49,331 nucleotides of DNA from Methanolobus bombayensis (lineage in GTDB: Archaea; Halobacteriota; Methanosarcinia; Methanosarcinales; Methanosarcinaceae), in contig NZ_JAGGKD010000015.1 in NCBI RefSeq assembly GCF_017873415.1, positions 1 to 49,331 on the forward strand, read 5' to 3'. The first letter of the stretch is position 1; every line of letters begins with the position of its first letter. A model generated the notes under the pieces. That model was not told where the DNA came from, did not search any database, and worked only from the letters and a program-made list of their open reading frames with translations. Positions 7,328 through 16,824 of this stretch are shown here, one piece after another. Both the position numbers and the translations under genes were made by a program.

Positions 7328-10300
7328 TTATTTACTAATATAATCAGTATATTCATCAAATATTTTTAGCCCTTCTACATCACAGGATACTTTTATCATA
7401 TGAGCATTACTAACTCTGAATAGTTCCGCATTTCTCACAATCTGCATGAGTTCCCTCTCAAGTCTGGAATAAATACTATAGTACTTTACATCAACATTTT
7501 TATCTTTTCTTTTTAATGCGTTTCTGCGAAGGTTTTGAAGTGTAATAGCAGCAGCATAGGATCGATCTGCAATTTGCAAATCATTTACAAGTTTCGGACA
7601 TAGACTTTTTACAACCGAAAAAATAATTCTCATATCATTTGGAGTAAAAGGATGTTCTATTTTGTACAAATTATATGTTTCACAATCAAGAGTTAGCTCT
7701 TCATAGTTAGTCCACCAACCTATAATATAATCAGGATTTACAGCTGTAATTTCTGATTCTGCAAGTTTTTTTGCAACATGATTCCGTGATTGATGTAAAG
7801 TAACATGATTAATTTTGGCATATTCATTAACTGCTCTTTCAAGAAGTGTATTCCAGTAAATTGAATCATTATATAGGTTCTTGAAACCATACCATTCAAA
7901 AGGTCCCCTCTGAAAATGTAATTTGTCACCAAGTTTAATCATAAAACGGAAAAAAATAGATTTGAAAGATATATAAAGTCCAGACTTGCCCAGTACTATT
8001 TCATTATCAATGAGAGTTTTTTTCAGTTTGTTTATTGAAAAAGTATCATCTACTATGAATTCCTGTAATGTCTCATTAGTTCTTATCAATATATTACTAT
8101 TCAATGGAAGAAATAATCCTCTGTTTTGTGCATCTGTACAGAGTATTGCAGCCTCCCCAGTATTAATCTTTAAATGAGTTGTGAAATCATCTGAAGTTCC
8201 TGCTATTCTTTCAGAAGATACTGTTTCAGAATATGGCATTATAAATTTTGCATCTTCTATCAAACTTTCAGTAACCCTTGTAAATTGTTCTTTGTCAGGA
8301 ATGTCCACTAGATTGAACAATTCATGCAATAAATCAGGACAGTAGACATCTGCATCTGGTTTAATAAGAGGGTAGGCATTAATTTCAAGGAGCCTTTTTT
8401 CTATAATGTACTTTATATTACCAATCGTTTTTTCGTTTCCAATAAAGACTAACCTGTCAGCATTGGATAAATTCAGACGGTAGTTCAAACTAGGATAGCA
8501 AGTTGAAATGATACAATGCTTATATCCATCTGGTACATTATTTTCATGTGCTTTTAAATTGTTCCAATCACAAAAAGATATGTATGTAAATAATGAATCT
8601 TCTGTAGACTCTGCTTTCTTGAAAAGGAGCTCTGTTCCTTTTACTTCATAGGAAAGAACGACTACTGTAAAATACCAATCTTCTGCAGATTCAAGAATGG
8701 TTTTAGTAAATGATAATATTTTGTCTCTAAGAGGATTTGTTTGTTCAAGAGAATTTAGTTGAAAAATCTCATTTAAAGTTGAGTTAATTGACTGAAATGC
8801 GTTTTGATCAACCAGCATATAAAGCCTGCTCATGACATTTTCATAGGTAAGATAGTTGTCACCTTTCCTTTTTACCATTAAAATTTCTGAATCACTATAG
8901 TCGCCTTGTAAATTCAAAGGTGTAGAGAATAATCTGTTAAAATAAAAAATCAAATCATTTCGATGATCAATGCTCAAATTTAATAGATATTTATCTATAT
9001 TTTCTGTTGCTGAGTTATAGGAATCCAAAATCAGATATTCAGGATTTATCCTTTCCATATTTTCGCAAATTATCTGGTTAGTACCTGATGATACTGGATT
9101 AGGATATTTAGACTCATTTCCTGCAGGCAAGTTATTAAGAATATGTTGAGAATCCCATGTATGGACAATTACATCAATATCTTGGAAAATTGTTTCATCA
9201 TCATGTATTTTGTAAAATTGGCGCATATCAGGATCAGTTGAAAACATAATAATTGTTTTAACTGAATGATTATGCAGGAAATTAAGTAGCACTTTACTTC
9301 TTTCTCCTCCAAATCGGGAGTCAGAAATAATTTCATCCATGTTTTCAATTATAAGAATATCCGGAGATAATTCCTCTACTAAATCTAATGTTTTATCAAG
9401 ATAAGGTTCAGATGGCAAAAAATTAAGTCTGATATTTCTATGTGAGGAACTATTGTAATTATCGTCAGCAATTTCTCTATAGAAATGGGATCGAACTAAT
9501 GATTTACAGGCAAATAAATTCGTTGAGTTAAAAAGAACTTCCCATAACCATAACTTGTTATATTGAAGAGAACCAGTCCATCGTTCCTGTTCATAAAGAG
9601 AAACATCCCATGCACCTTTTTCGTTAATTGTTTCCACAACAGGATCACGTCCTAGTTTGTGTTCAGAGATATTTCTTAAAAGGCTGTCTCCAAACTCACT
9701 ATCTTCATTCAGAATTTTGTTTTTACATTTTCGCAATGTATGGTAGCACAGTCGAGAAGGAATTAGGTCATTTGAACCTATGTTTCGGTATTTGATTTCA
9801 ACCACTTTTTCTTTCTCAAAAACAAGTTTATCGCTGAATTTCCTAATTTCTCTTCTAACATCACGATCTATTTCTTCAATATCCTTCAAAAAAGAGAGAT
9901 TGTTGAACACTAAAGGAGATGAAGGAAACAATTCTACTTCCGTATTATCATCACATGTGTAGTTTCCTATTACAACTGCTTTTTTATCAGGATTTGTTAG
10001 TAAATATTCAAAAACCATTAACGGAAGAAAGCGTACATCACGCCATGGCCATGTTATAAAGTAAAAACCTTTTTTTTCAGTCGAGAAAAAATCAATATAT
10101 TCCTGTTCGATAATATTTGGTTCTATTTTCCATAGTAAAGGAAGATTGGAAAGATAATTTGCCGCATTTTCTCCTTCCTTACTTATAACATGGTTAATTG
10201 TTTTAGGAAACAGGTCAGATGATTGGACATCAATATATTTATGGAATTTTGCACCACATGAAATGCACCTAAAGGTTTTTTCATTAATAGTTTCAATTGC

Positions 10301-10366
10301 CTGCCCACTTACATGAGGCTCATGACAGTCGGGACAGGTAATCCCATGATAGTAATATGACCTCAT
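7328..10366 (-). CDS. 1012-aa Zn-ribbon protein in the drmE position of a DISARM locus
   Basis: The protein begins with a zinc ribbon (Cys11, Cys14, Cys34, Cys37). A region follows that looks like a decayed helicase/NTPase: a strand-helix-strand around WRDVRFLPLMVFEYLL and KKAVVIGNY, then a Walker B-like DILIIENMDEI and a sensor-like TIIMFSTDP. I see no P-loop. The long C-terminus has no motif I can name. Class 2 DISARM carries drmE, a protein of unknown function, beside drmA/B/C. This gene fills that slot, but it is longer than the roughly 800 aa I recall for DrmE, and I cannot confirm homology by eye. The start ATG overlaps the drmC stop as ATGA, so the two are coupled. It may be a structural or DNA-binding subunit of the complex. 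Confidence 0.6.
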   Translation of the reverse strand: MRSYYYHGITCPDCHEPHVSGQAIETINEKTFRCISCGAKFHKYIDVQSSDLFPKTINHVISKEGENAANYLSNLPLLWKIEPNIIEQEYIDFFSTEKKGFYFITWPWRDVRFLPLMVFEYLLTNPDKKAVVIGNYTCDDNTEVELFPSSPLVFNNLSFLKDIEEIDRDVRREIRKFSDKLVFEKEKVVEIKYRNIGSNDLIPSRLCYHTLRKCKNKILNEDSEFGDSLLRNISEHKLGRDPVVETINEKGAWDVSLYEQERWTGSLQYNKLWLWEVLFNSTNLFACKSLVRSHFYREIADDNYNSSSHRNIRLNFLPSEPYLDKTLDLVEELSPDILIIENMDEIISDSRFGGERSKVLLNFLHNHSVKTIIMFSTDPDMRQFYKIHDDETIFQDIDVIVHTWDSQHILNNLPAGNESKYPNPVSSGTNQIICENMERINPEYLILDSYNSATENIDKYLLNLSIDHRNDLIFYFNRLFSTPLNLQGDYSDSEILMVKRKGDNYLTYENVMSRLYMLVDQNAFQSINSTLNEIFQLNSLEQTNPLRDKILSFTKTILESAEDWYFTVVVLSYEVKGTELLFKKAESTEDSLFTYISFCDWNNLKAHENNVPDGYKHCIISTCYPSLNYRLNLSNADRLVFIGNEKTIGNIKYIIEKRLLEINAYPLIKPDADVYCPDLLHELFNLVDIPDKEQFTRVTESLIEDAKFIMPYSETVSSERIAGTSDDFTTHLKINTGEAAILCTDAQNRGLFLPLNSNILIRTNETLQEFIVDDTFSINKLKKTLIDNEIVLGKSGLYISFKSIFFRFMIKLGDKLHFQRGPFEWYGFKNLYNDSIYWNTLLERAVNEYAKINHVTLHQSRNHVAKKLAESEITAVNPDYIIGWWTNYEELTLDCETYNLYKIEHPFTPNDMRIIFSVVKSLCPKLVNDLQIADRSYAAAITLQNLRRNALKRKDKNVDVKYYSIYSRLERELMQIVRNAELFRVSNAHMIKVSCDVEGLKIFDEYTDYISK

Positions 10367-10830
10367 TTTGATTTTAACCTCTTTATAAGTGTTAGAATTT
10401 TCATTGCAATATCAGGGTCACTAACAAGAAAACCAAGTTCATAATTTTTGGTCATTCCGCTAAGTGTAAAATTTGCTGAACCGGAAATAACTTTTACTCC
10501 GTCAGCAACCAGAACCTTTGCATGAAGCATATCGTTTTGTATCTTATATATGTGTAGATACTCATACTCATCCTGTAAACGAATTATTGTCTGGACTTTG
10601 TCGTTCTCCTTTTCTATTCCTTCTGCATACAAATAAATCTCAACACTGATGCCTCTTTCGAGTGCTTTCTGAAGATCGTTGACAATGTCAGAACTTGTTA
10701 AAACATAAACAGTCATAACCAGTTCATTTGATGCTGTAGAAATTAGCTCACGAATAACTGACTTAAATGATCTGACACCTGAGCCAACCCATTTTTCTCC
10801 TGTAGCCACTGGAACAATTTCTGCTTTCAT
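10363..10830 (-). CDS. drmC: DISARM protein DrmC (phospholipase D-fold)
   Basis: This protein of about 155 aa has a single HKD motif: HAKVLVAD (H-x-K-x4-D), followed by GSANFT. That is the signature of PLD-fold nucleases and phosphodiesterases, which need two copies and therefore usually dimerise. It is the small PLD member of DISARM; a nuclease role is assumed, not shown. I place the start at ATG 10830, two bases after the drmB stop. An upstream in-frame TTG at 10842 would overlap drmB but has no ribosome-binding site. The 3' end overlaps the next gene as ATGA. The family call is clear from motif plus neighbours. Confidence 0.85.
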   Translation of the reverse strand: MKAEIVPVATGEKWVGSGVRSFKSVIRELISTASNELVMTVYVLTSSDIVNDLQKALERGISVEIYLYAEGIEKENDKVQTIIRLQDEYEYLHIYKIQNDMLHAKVLVADGVKVISGSANFTLSGMTKNYELGFLVSDPDIAMKILTLIKRLKSK

Positions 10831-10831
10831 A

Positions 10832-12619
10832 TCAGTTACCAATTACAATATGACGATCAAGCCAGAGATTTCTGTGTTCACAAGATGTCTCTGAAATAAG
10901 AAGACAACTGTAACAAGCTGAACCATTAATACTTTCTGAAGATTTATCTACATCAATGCATAGAGGATCATTTGAACATATCAAAAGATTATCAATAGCA
11001 CCGTTGATTATGTCTGAAAAGGAATCTACGGTTCCTGCAAGACCTCCCATTCCACTATCATCTCCGGGAGATGTATTGTATATTAGAATACCACCATTTG
11101 ATCCATCACGGGATATGTAAACGCGCTCCCTCAATGAAGCTGCGGAATAACCCGTGTAAGCAGACAATGACAGAATAATTGCATGAGACAGAGTATGAAG
11201 CCATACAAATCCAGGTTCAAATGTCACATCAGACCAATTGCTTTTTTGCTCATAGCCGGAATTCTTATACATTTTCCATTTGGAAAATGCAGACTTAGAA
11301 CTGATATCAGGCAGTTTTCCATTTTTAAATGTAATGAAAATGCCTTCTCCAAAACCTTCATAACCCGGATGCCAGATCTCATTAGGTGGTAAAAATTCAC
11401 CTGAATATACTATTCCAGGATCTTGGTTTTCATTAAGATTGACCAACCTAGTATAGCCTAATTGTACTGTGACAGTTCTGATTTTGTTCACTGCAGAAAC
11501 CTGCAATTCAGGTACGTGGGGTAAAGTTGGTATGATTGTTTTTGAGTGAGACATCGAAAAGTTTTCGGTTACTGTCCCACCAGCTGAAAGAAGTGATTCA
11601 AACTCTTCATACATTAAATCCATGAAAGTCTGATCTTCTGCGTTAAGACGACGATAAAGAGTTAAGAACTCCGAAACTCCACATCTTTTTATTTCATTTG
11701 TCAGAATCATAATAACTTCATCACTTATTCGACGTTGTAGCAATTTAGAGAGCGTATCAATAAAATCTGAAATACCCAATTGTTCCAAATCTGCAGATAT
11801 CAGAATCATATCAAGTGCCATTGATACTTCATTTTTCTGAAGAATTCGAGAGATAGTATTGTCAAATTCCGGAATCGTAAGAAGCGTCATCGTTTCAGAA
11901 ACACGCAATGATGTTGATTGTCTCTGTATTATTTTCATCTTGTGTTCGCAGTTCTTTGGTCTGTTTGGACTGGTATAATACGGAGAGTGTTTTGAAGCTG
12001 GTCTTTCTTTTTCTGGATTTCTGCCTGTACAGAAAAATTGCAGAGAATAGATTTCCTTCATCGTTTTCTTGGAATTACATTGTGGACATTCTACAATAAT
12101 ATCTGAAAGAGAACTACCATTAGCTTTCCAATAATAATAGGGTGGATTACACTTGTTTTTCCCATGCACCGCATATTGCCAGTTAACTTCATCCAAGTGT
12201 CCTTCTGAGCATGCCGAAACAAATCTTGTTGCTGATGATTCTTCATCTGTTTTACACAGAGGACATTTAGGACCATTGTATAACAAAGGCCTATGGTTTG
12301 CCTTTCTTCCATAACAAACTTTCCAGGCAGGGAACACATATGTAGAATATATTCTTGAATTGCTTGGTATCTTAAGACCTGCATTTGTAGGTAGTGCCAC
12401 AATTCTATGACATTTATCGGATGACTGTTGGATAATTCTGGACAGTCGTGTTTCAGCAATTTCAAAGCTTTCAAAAACATCTTTGCTGAAATATTTGGCA
12501 TCAAGACCATATTGCATTATTGGAATTATTCGTGGTCCATTTTTTGTCTCAATTATTGCCCCCGGGCCATAAGTCAGCACGAATTGAGACCTGCTGATAT
12601 GCTGGAAATCTTTTCTCAT
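10832..12619 (-). CDS. drmB: DISARM protein DrmB (DUF1998)
   Basis: This 595-aa protein carries zinc-finger cysteines (CPLC, CSEGHLDEV, CPQC, CTGRNP) and the C-terminal DUF1998 block VYISRDGSNGGILIYN, DDSGMGGLAG and ACYSCLL...SCEHRNLWLDR. DUF1998 proteins pair with the DrmA helicase; in studied DISARM systems DrmA and DrmB form a complex that engages DNA with free 5' ends. The start is best placed at ATG 12619. The motif GAGGTG (12630-12625) lies five bases before it, over the drmA stop, whereas the GTG at 12625 sits inside that motif. Overlap with drmA implies coupled translation. I am confident of the family. Confidence 0.9.
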   Translation of the reverse strand: MRKDFQHISRSQFVLTYGPGAIIETKNGPRIIPIMQYGLDAKYFSKDVFESFEIAETRLSRIIQQSSDKCHRIVALPTNAGLKIPSNSRIYSTYVFPAWKVCYGRKANHRPLLYNGPKCPLCKTDEESSATRFVSACSEGHLDEVNWQYAVHGKNKCNPPYYYWKANGSSLSDIIVECPQCNSKKTMKEIYSLQFFCTGRNPEKERPASKHSPYYTSPNRPKNCEHKMKIIQRQSTSLRVSETMTLLTIPEFDNTISRILQKNEVSMALDMILISADLEQLGISDFIDTLSKLLQRRISDEVIMILTNEIKRCGVSEFLTLYRRLNAEDQTFMDLMYEEFESLLSAGGTVTENFSMSHSKTIIPTLPHVPELQVSAVNKIRTVTVQLGYTRLVNLNENQDPGIVYSGEFLPPNEIWHPGYEGFGEGIFITFKNGKLPDISSKSAFSKWKMYKNSGYEQKSNWSDVTFEPGFVWLHTLSHAIILSLSAYTGYSAASLRERVYISRDGSNGGILIYNTSPGDDSGMGGLAGTVDSFSDIINGAIDNLLICSNDPLCIDVDKSSESINGSACYSCLLISETSCEHRNLWLDRHIVIGN

Positions 12620-12621
12620 AT

Positions 12622-15600
12622 TCACACCTCAAACGATGTTGTTTCCTCAATCTCCCTCAATGATTGTGGTGCATTCTTGTACACTTTCTTAAGATGTTCT
12701 ATTCTTTCATGAGCAGGATCACTCAAAACAACATTTTTCTCTGGTTTCTGATAGGGTCTATACTCATTATACACCAAATCTTGTCCTTCACTACCAAGCT
12801 TTTTGGATATATTTTCCCATTTTTCAAACTCGGATTTAAAATATTCAATAATCTTATCTCTTTCTTCTGGTTGCAGACGGTCATCCAGACAGCACATGAT
12901 AAATTCTTCGAAATCTTTAACAGCATTTGAATTTCTTATAGCATCGCCTGATTCTAAAGACCATTCCACAATAGATTCAGACATATTTCTTAAGAAAGAG
13001 ACTATTGCAGGCCCTGCAGCTTTCGCCATACATCCATCTGCAAACGGCGAAACTGAAGCCGGTTCTACTTCCAGATTTACCCTGTGATGGTATCCTCCAA
13101 AGATTTCATAATGACTTAAATCTCTTGGACGACCTGCTTTGTAGAATGTAACAGCAAGTGCTCCATGTTCTCTTCCCACTCTTCCTGTAGCCTGAATATA
13201 CTGTGATGTTGTTTTTGGCTGTCCATTAACAACCATTAATGAAAGATGTGGAATATCCACACCTGTTCCGAACATTGATGTTGTGAAAATTGCATCCGGA
13301 TTTTCATTCACATTCTGGTTTTGTCCTCCGTTTTCAAGTTCTTCCAGTATCTGCGGGATATCAGTTGAATCAATCCTACTTGACAACTCAACAGCCTTAT
13401 CATCATCAGTACTTCGTAGAGGTACATTTTCAGATATATGAGCAAGCCGTTCTATTATGTCTTCTCTGTAAAGTGCCCGGTTTCCTCCAAGCTCTCTCAG
13501 AGAGTTAAAATACCCTACAAGTGTCCAGTAGTTTATTATCTCTCTTTTTGAAAGATTATCATGTCCGGTTTTAAGTAATCTTGACCATATTCTTACAAGG
13601 GGGGTTAAAGGTCCCATACCGGGTGCGTATATTCCCATGTAAACTCTTCCGGGTCGGTTTTCATCCCATCCATAAGAGAACTCCGGCAGAGTTACAAAAA
13701 AACTGTCTTTAAAAGAAAGACCATATGCAGGGAATTGAAACAATGGTCTATTAAATAAAGACATAACTTGTTTTTCTGCCTGATTAACTGTTGCAGAAGA
13801 AGCTATATATTTTGGTTTACCGCCTGCTTTGCGAATAAGACCGTCAACAACTGATTCATATAAACCAAACATACTTCCCAGCGGTCCATCCATTAGATGC
13901 AATTCATCCTGCACAATCAATTCAGGAGGTCCAAACGATTTTATTTCGACGCAATATTTGTTATTTGTAGCAGACTTGAGAATATCTTTTGGGAAAATAT
14001 CCTTACGATTATAACCATAAAAAAGATTGTAATTTGTTATATTTCCAAACAGTGATGCAGCTCTGGGTTCAAAGGCAAGCCGTGCAATTTTGTCTGCAGT
14101 ACTGACAACAACTGTCGGACATCGGGAATATATCTGTTCATCAACTGTGTATGCAGGAATAGGAATACGTGATTCTGGTAAAAAAGGAGTTTTCCTCTTT
14201 TTCAAAAAGAGACCATCAGGTAACTGCTCATCTTCTGTAGTTAATAATGTAAATGGTACCCCTTCTTTATGATTTACTCCATTATTTAAATCACATTCAG
14301 GATTAGTACAGAATATTTCAAAATCAATTGGTTGTTCTTTTTTTCTTCCAGGCTCAGAATCTATAGGGAAATATCCAGGTCTTGATGCTCGGAATGATTT
14401 AACCTCTATATCAAGACTTTTTTCCATTTCACACACAAGTTCATCAATCTCATTTTCATCAATTTTACGTGTACTATCAACAGTTAGTGAAAGTGTATAG
14501 TATCCTGGCAGAAGCCCTCCCTGCGAAAAATTTACAGTTATAATAGGGTCTTTTAATTTAATTGTAGCATTCTGCAGGTCACTAATAGTTCTTTTGGATT
14601 TTACAATTAAATGAAGTTTATTTGTCCCTACAGGCAAACCAGACCGTGGAATTGCAAGCCATTCACCACATACAGGACACTTGACAACTTGTGCAGGTTC
14701 CCCATCAACATCACCCTTTGTTAAGGCAGTTACTGCACCATAATCTCCCCGTAGATGATTAGGTGATACACTACCTCCAACCCACATTCCAACTGAAAAT
14801 ATTGTAGAACCATACAACCAGTTCTCTGAAAATGAACATTTTTCCGGCCTCCAACCAATAGCTCCATTATTATTGAAGATACGTAAATACTCTGCCGCTG
14901 TCACCATTAGTAGTGTACGACGGAATTGCTGTACTGTTAATAAACGAAGAGTATAACGTGTAATTACAGCAGTTCCTGCACCTGTAATATCATTTATATT
15001 TTTATCATTATCTTTTGCATTTATACGTCTCAGAGCAATTACAAATGCCATCATTGCAAGATAAGATTCTGTTTTACCTCCTCCGGTAGGAACCCATAGT
15101 AGATCAAGATGATTTCTATATTCTGAGTTCTGTGAATAGAGAGATTCAATATTAATCAGGAAAAATGCAAGCTGAAAAGGTCTCCATCTAAAGTCAACAT
15201 CGTCATCACTGTATTTTCTTCTCTTTTTCCAGAGATTTTGAAGCCAAATTGTTTTGTTTGCAAAGCAGAATGATAAAAGAGCATTTTTATTGTTCTTAAG
15301 ACACTTAATCCCGGACTTCAGACGAATTAATGATAATTTTTGTTTGTCAACTAATTTTTGAACAAATACAGCACTTTTTTCATCATACTTGCCAATAGAA
15401 CTTTCATTCTTTTGAATCCATAAGCTGTAAGCTTCTACAAGAGGAGATAGATATGCATCAATATCTTTACTTTCCCACATTTCAGACAACTTGAGAGCAG
15501 ATAATTCAGGACTAACATCAAAAGTTGATTCATCCCATGTAAAGTTAGGTGCAGAGTTTGGATATAACGGTATAAATTCACTTCTTACAGCACAATTGTG

Positions 15601-16431
15601 GAATACAGCACAATCATCGAAAAAGTATCCATCAGGCCATAATTTCTCAATCTCAAACTGTTCTTGGTAATCAATTGCTTTCCATATTGCAGAACACATA
15701 TGGCCTCGGGAAAGTATGGGATTCTCTCGATATATAAAAGCCAAAATATCATCTTCATTCGAATTCTCCATTGATTTCAGACTACATCCTTCTCCGAGAT
15801 TTACACGTAAAGACGGCTGGTAAATTGAAGCTTGAACAATTGCATCCCCTGTGCATTCTTTAATTTTTAAATCATTAATAAGACTTAAAACTACATGCAA
15901 GGTTCCATTTGACTGAATTTTCTTGATATTTAGATGTATTTGTCCGTCTTCTTCATCATAAACAGTTTCGTTACCTTCAGCAGCACTCGACAAATTAATA
16001 TTCAGTATCTTCATGAAAGGTTTTCGTTTCCATTTATCAGCTTTGTGTATACTACTATCATTGGATGCGCTATCTTCAGAAATACTTACATCTTTGTATC
16101 TCCCCCAAGTTACGCAAACATCAATTACAGGATTTTGCCCCTTAATCAAAAAAGATATTCCAAAAGATTTGGGTTTCATTCGGGGGTCAAGTTCAGTTGG
16201 AAGTATAGATATTGGATCATCTGATGAATTGTCATCTTCTGATTCTGAGCATGCTTCCTCGGAAGAAATCATTTCCGATTCCGGAGATGTCTCTACTTTT
16301 TTGCAGTTTTTTGGAATAATGACTCCTGTTAAGTATTCGTTATATGGACTTGCACCAATAAGTACTTCTTCAGGACCATACCTTGGACCCAGAACCTCTT
16401 TCATTAATTCTTCTATGAAAATATCCCTCAC
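12622..16431 (-). CDS. drmA: DISARM helicase DrmA (SF2)
   Basis: This is a 1269-aa SF2 helicase. Walker A TGGGKT is at 449-454, motif II QDELH at 841-845 (the DEAH-box variant typical of DrmA), motif III SSAT at 878-881, and motifs V/VI GTGVDI and QATGRVGR at 1055-1087. A zinc ribbon (CPVC, about 585; CTNPEC, about 708) is inserted between the motifs. Residues 44-73 form a dense Ser/Asp/Glu stretch that looks disordered. The start is GTG 16431 with a strong ribosome-binding site GAGGTGA four bases upstream. It is the first gene of the leftward operon and overlaps drmB by GTGTGA. It should unwind or translocate on invading DNA together with DrmB. Confidence 0.93.
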   Translation of the reverse strand: MRDIFIEELMKEVLGPRYGPEEVLIGASPYNEYLTGVIIPKNCKKVETSPESEMISSEEACSESEDDNSSDDPISILPTELDPRMKPKSFGISFLIKGQNPVIDVCVTWGRYKDVSISEDSASNDSSIHKADKWKRKPFMKILNINLSSAAEGNETVYDEEDGQIHLNIKKIQSNGTLHVVLSLINDLKIKECTGDAIVQASIYQPSLRVNLGEGCSLKSMENSNEDDILAFIYRENPILSRGHMCSAIWKAIDYQEQFEIEKLWPDGYFFDDCAVFHNCAVRSEFIPLYPNSAPNFTWDESTFDVSPELSALKLSEMWESKDIDAYLSPLVEAYSLWIQKNESSIGKYDEKSAVFVQKLVDKQKLSLIRLKSGIKCLKNNKNALLSFCFANKTIWLQNLWKKRRKYSDDDVDFRWRPFQLAFFLINIESLYSQNSEYRNHLDLLWVPTGGGKTESYLAMMAFVIALRRINAKDNDKNINDITGAGTAVITRYTLRLLTVQQFRRTLLMVTAAEYLRIFNNNGAIGWRPEKCSFSENWLYGSTIFSVGMWVGGSVSPNHLRGDYGAVTALTKGDVDGEPAQVVKCPVCGEWLAIPRSGLPVGTNKLHLIVKSKRTISDLQNATIKLKDPIITVNFSQGGLLPGYYTLSLTVDSTRKIDENEIDELVCEMEKSLDIEVKSFRASRPGYFPIDSEPGRKKEQPIDFEIFCTNPECDLNNGVNHKEGVPFTLLTTEDEQLPDGLFLKKRKTPFLPESRIPIPAYTVDEQIYSRCPTVVVSTADKIARLAFEPRAASLFGNITNYNLFYGYNRKDIFPKDILKSATNNKYCVEIKSFGPPELIVQDELHLMDGPLGSMFGLYESVVDGLIRKAGGKPKYIASSATVNQAEKQVMSLFNRPLFQFPAYGLSFKDSFFVTLPEFSYGWDENRPGRVYMGIYAPGMGPLTPLVRIWSRLLKTGHDNLSKREIINYWTLVGYFNSLRELGGNRALYREDIIERLAHISENVPLRSTDDDKAVELSSRIDSTDIPQILEELENGGQNQNVNENPDAIFTTSMFGTGVDIPHLSLMVVNGQPKTTSQYIQATGRVGREHGALAVTFYKAGRPRDLSHYEIFGGYHHRVNLEVEPASVSPFADGCMAKAAGPAIVSFLRNMSESIVEWSLESGDAIRNSNAVKDFEEFIMCCLDDRLQPEERDKIIEYFKSEFEKWENISKKLGSEGQDLVYNEYRPYQKPEKNVVLSDPAHERIEHLKKVYKNAPQSLREIEETTSFEV

Positions 16432-16500
16432 TTACTCACCTCTAAATTACCAATAATAATATGAAATTAAAAATGAAGTTAATACATATAAAATATTTAT
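16432..16500 (-). promoter_or_regulatory. Promoter and ribosome-binding site of the DISARM operon
   Basis: On the minus strand TTTTATATG (plus-strand 16485-16493) is a TATA-like box about 54 bases before the GTG start. GAGGTGA at 16443-16437 is a near-perfect ribosome-binding site. I did not find a clear operator here. Confidence 0.4.
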
Positions 16501-16824
16501 TATTTAATCATGCTTAAAACATTATAATTGATATATAAGAAATTTTTGAGTAGTAGGAGAGTTACATGATATAATAATCAAATATATTTGGAAAATAAAT
16601 CACAGTACTTTAGATGAAAATTAGATATGCAGAATCCTCAATACTTGATTCATTATTTAAATATATAATTATTTAAAGTAATAATATAATAGATGATAAT
16701 TACCAATACCATTCAAAAGATGTTGATTTTAATAGGTATTCTACAAAGTTCATATTAGTCTATTAATAAGTGATAATATCAATCTGGCAAAATTATTTAA
16801 CAAGAATTACTTATAATAAGAACC
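16501..16824 (+). promoter_or_regulatory. AT-rich divergent promoter region of the deaminase fusion gene
   Basis: This stretch between divergent genes is extremely AT-rich and holds no gene I can support. AATTATTTAA at 16791-16800 lies 25-34 bases before the ATG at 16825, and no ribosome-binding site precedes that ATG. A leaderless transcript is therefore likely. Confidence 0.4.

Noticed and set aside
3621-16431. BREX or Dnd-type system
   Set aside because: There is no PglZ, PglX, BrxC or Dnd-type gene. The DUF1998, DELH helicase and PLD trio fits DISARM.
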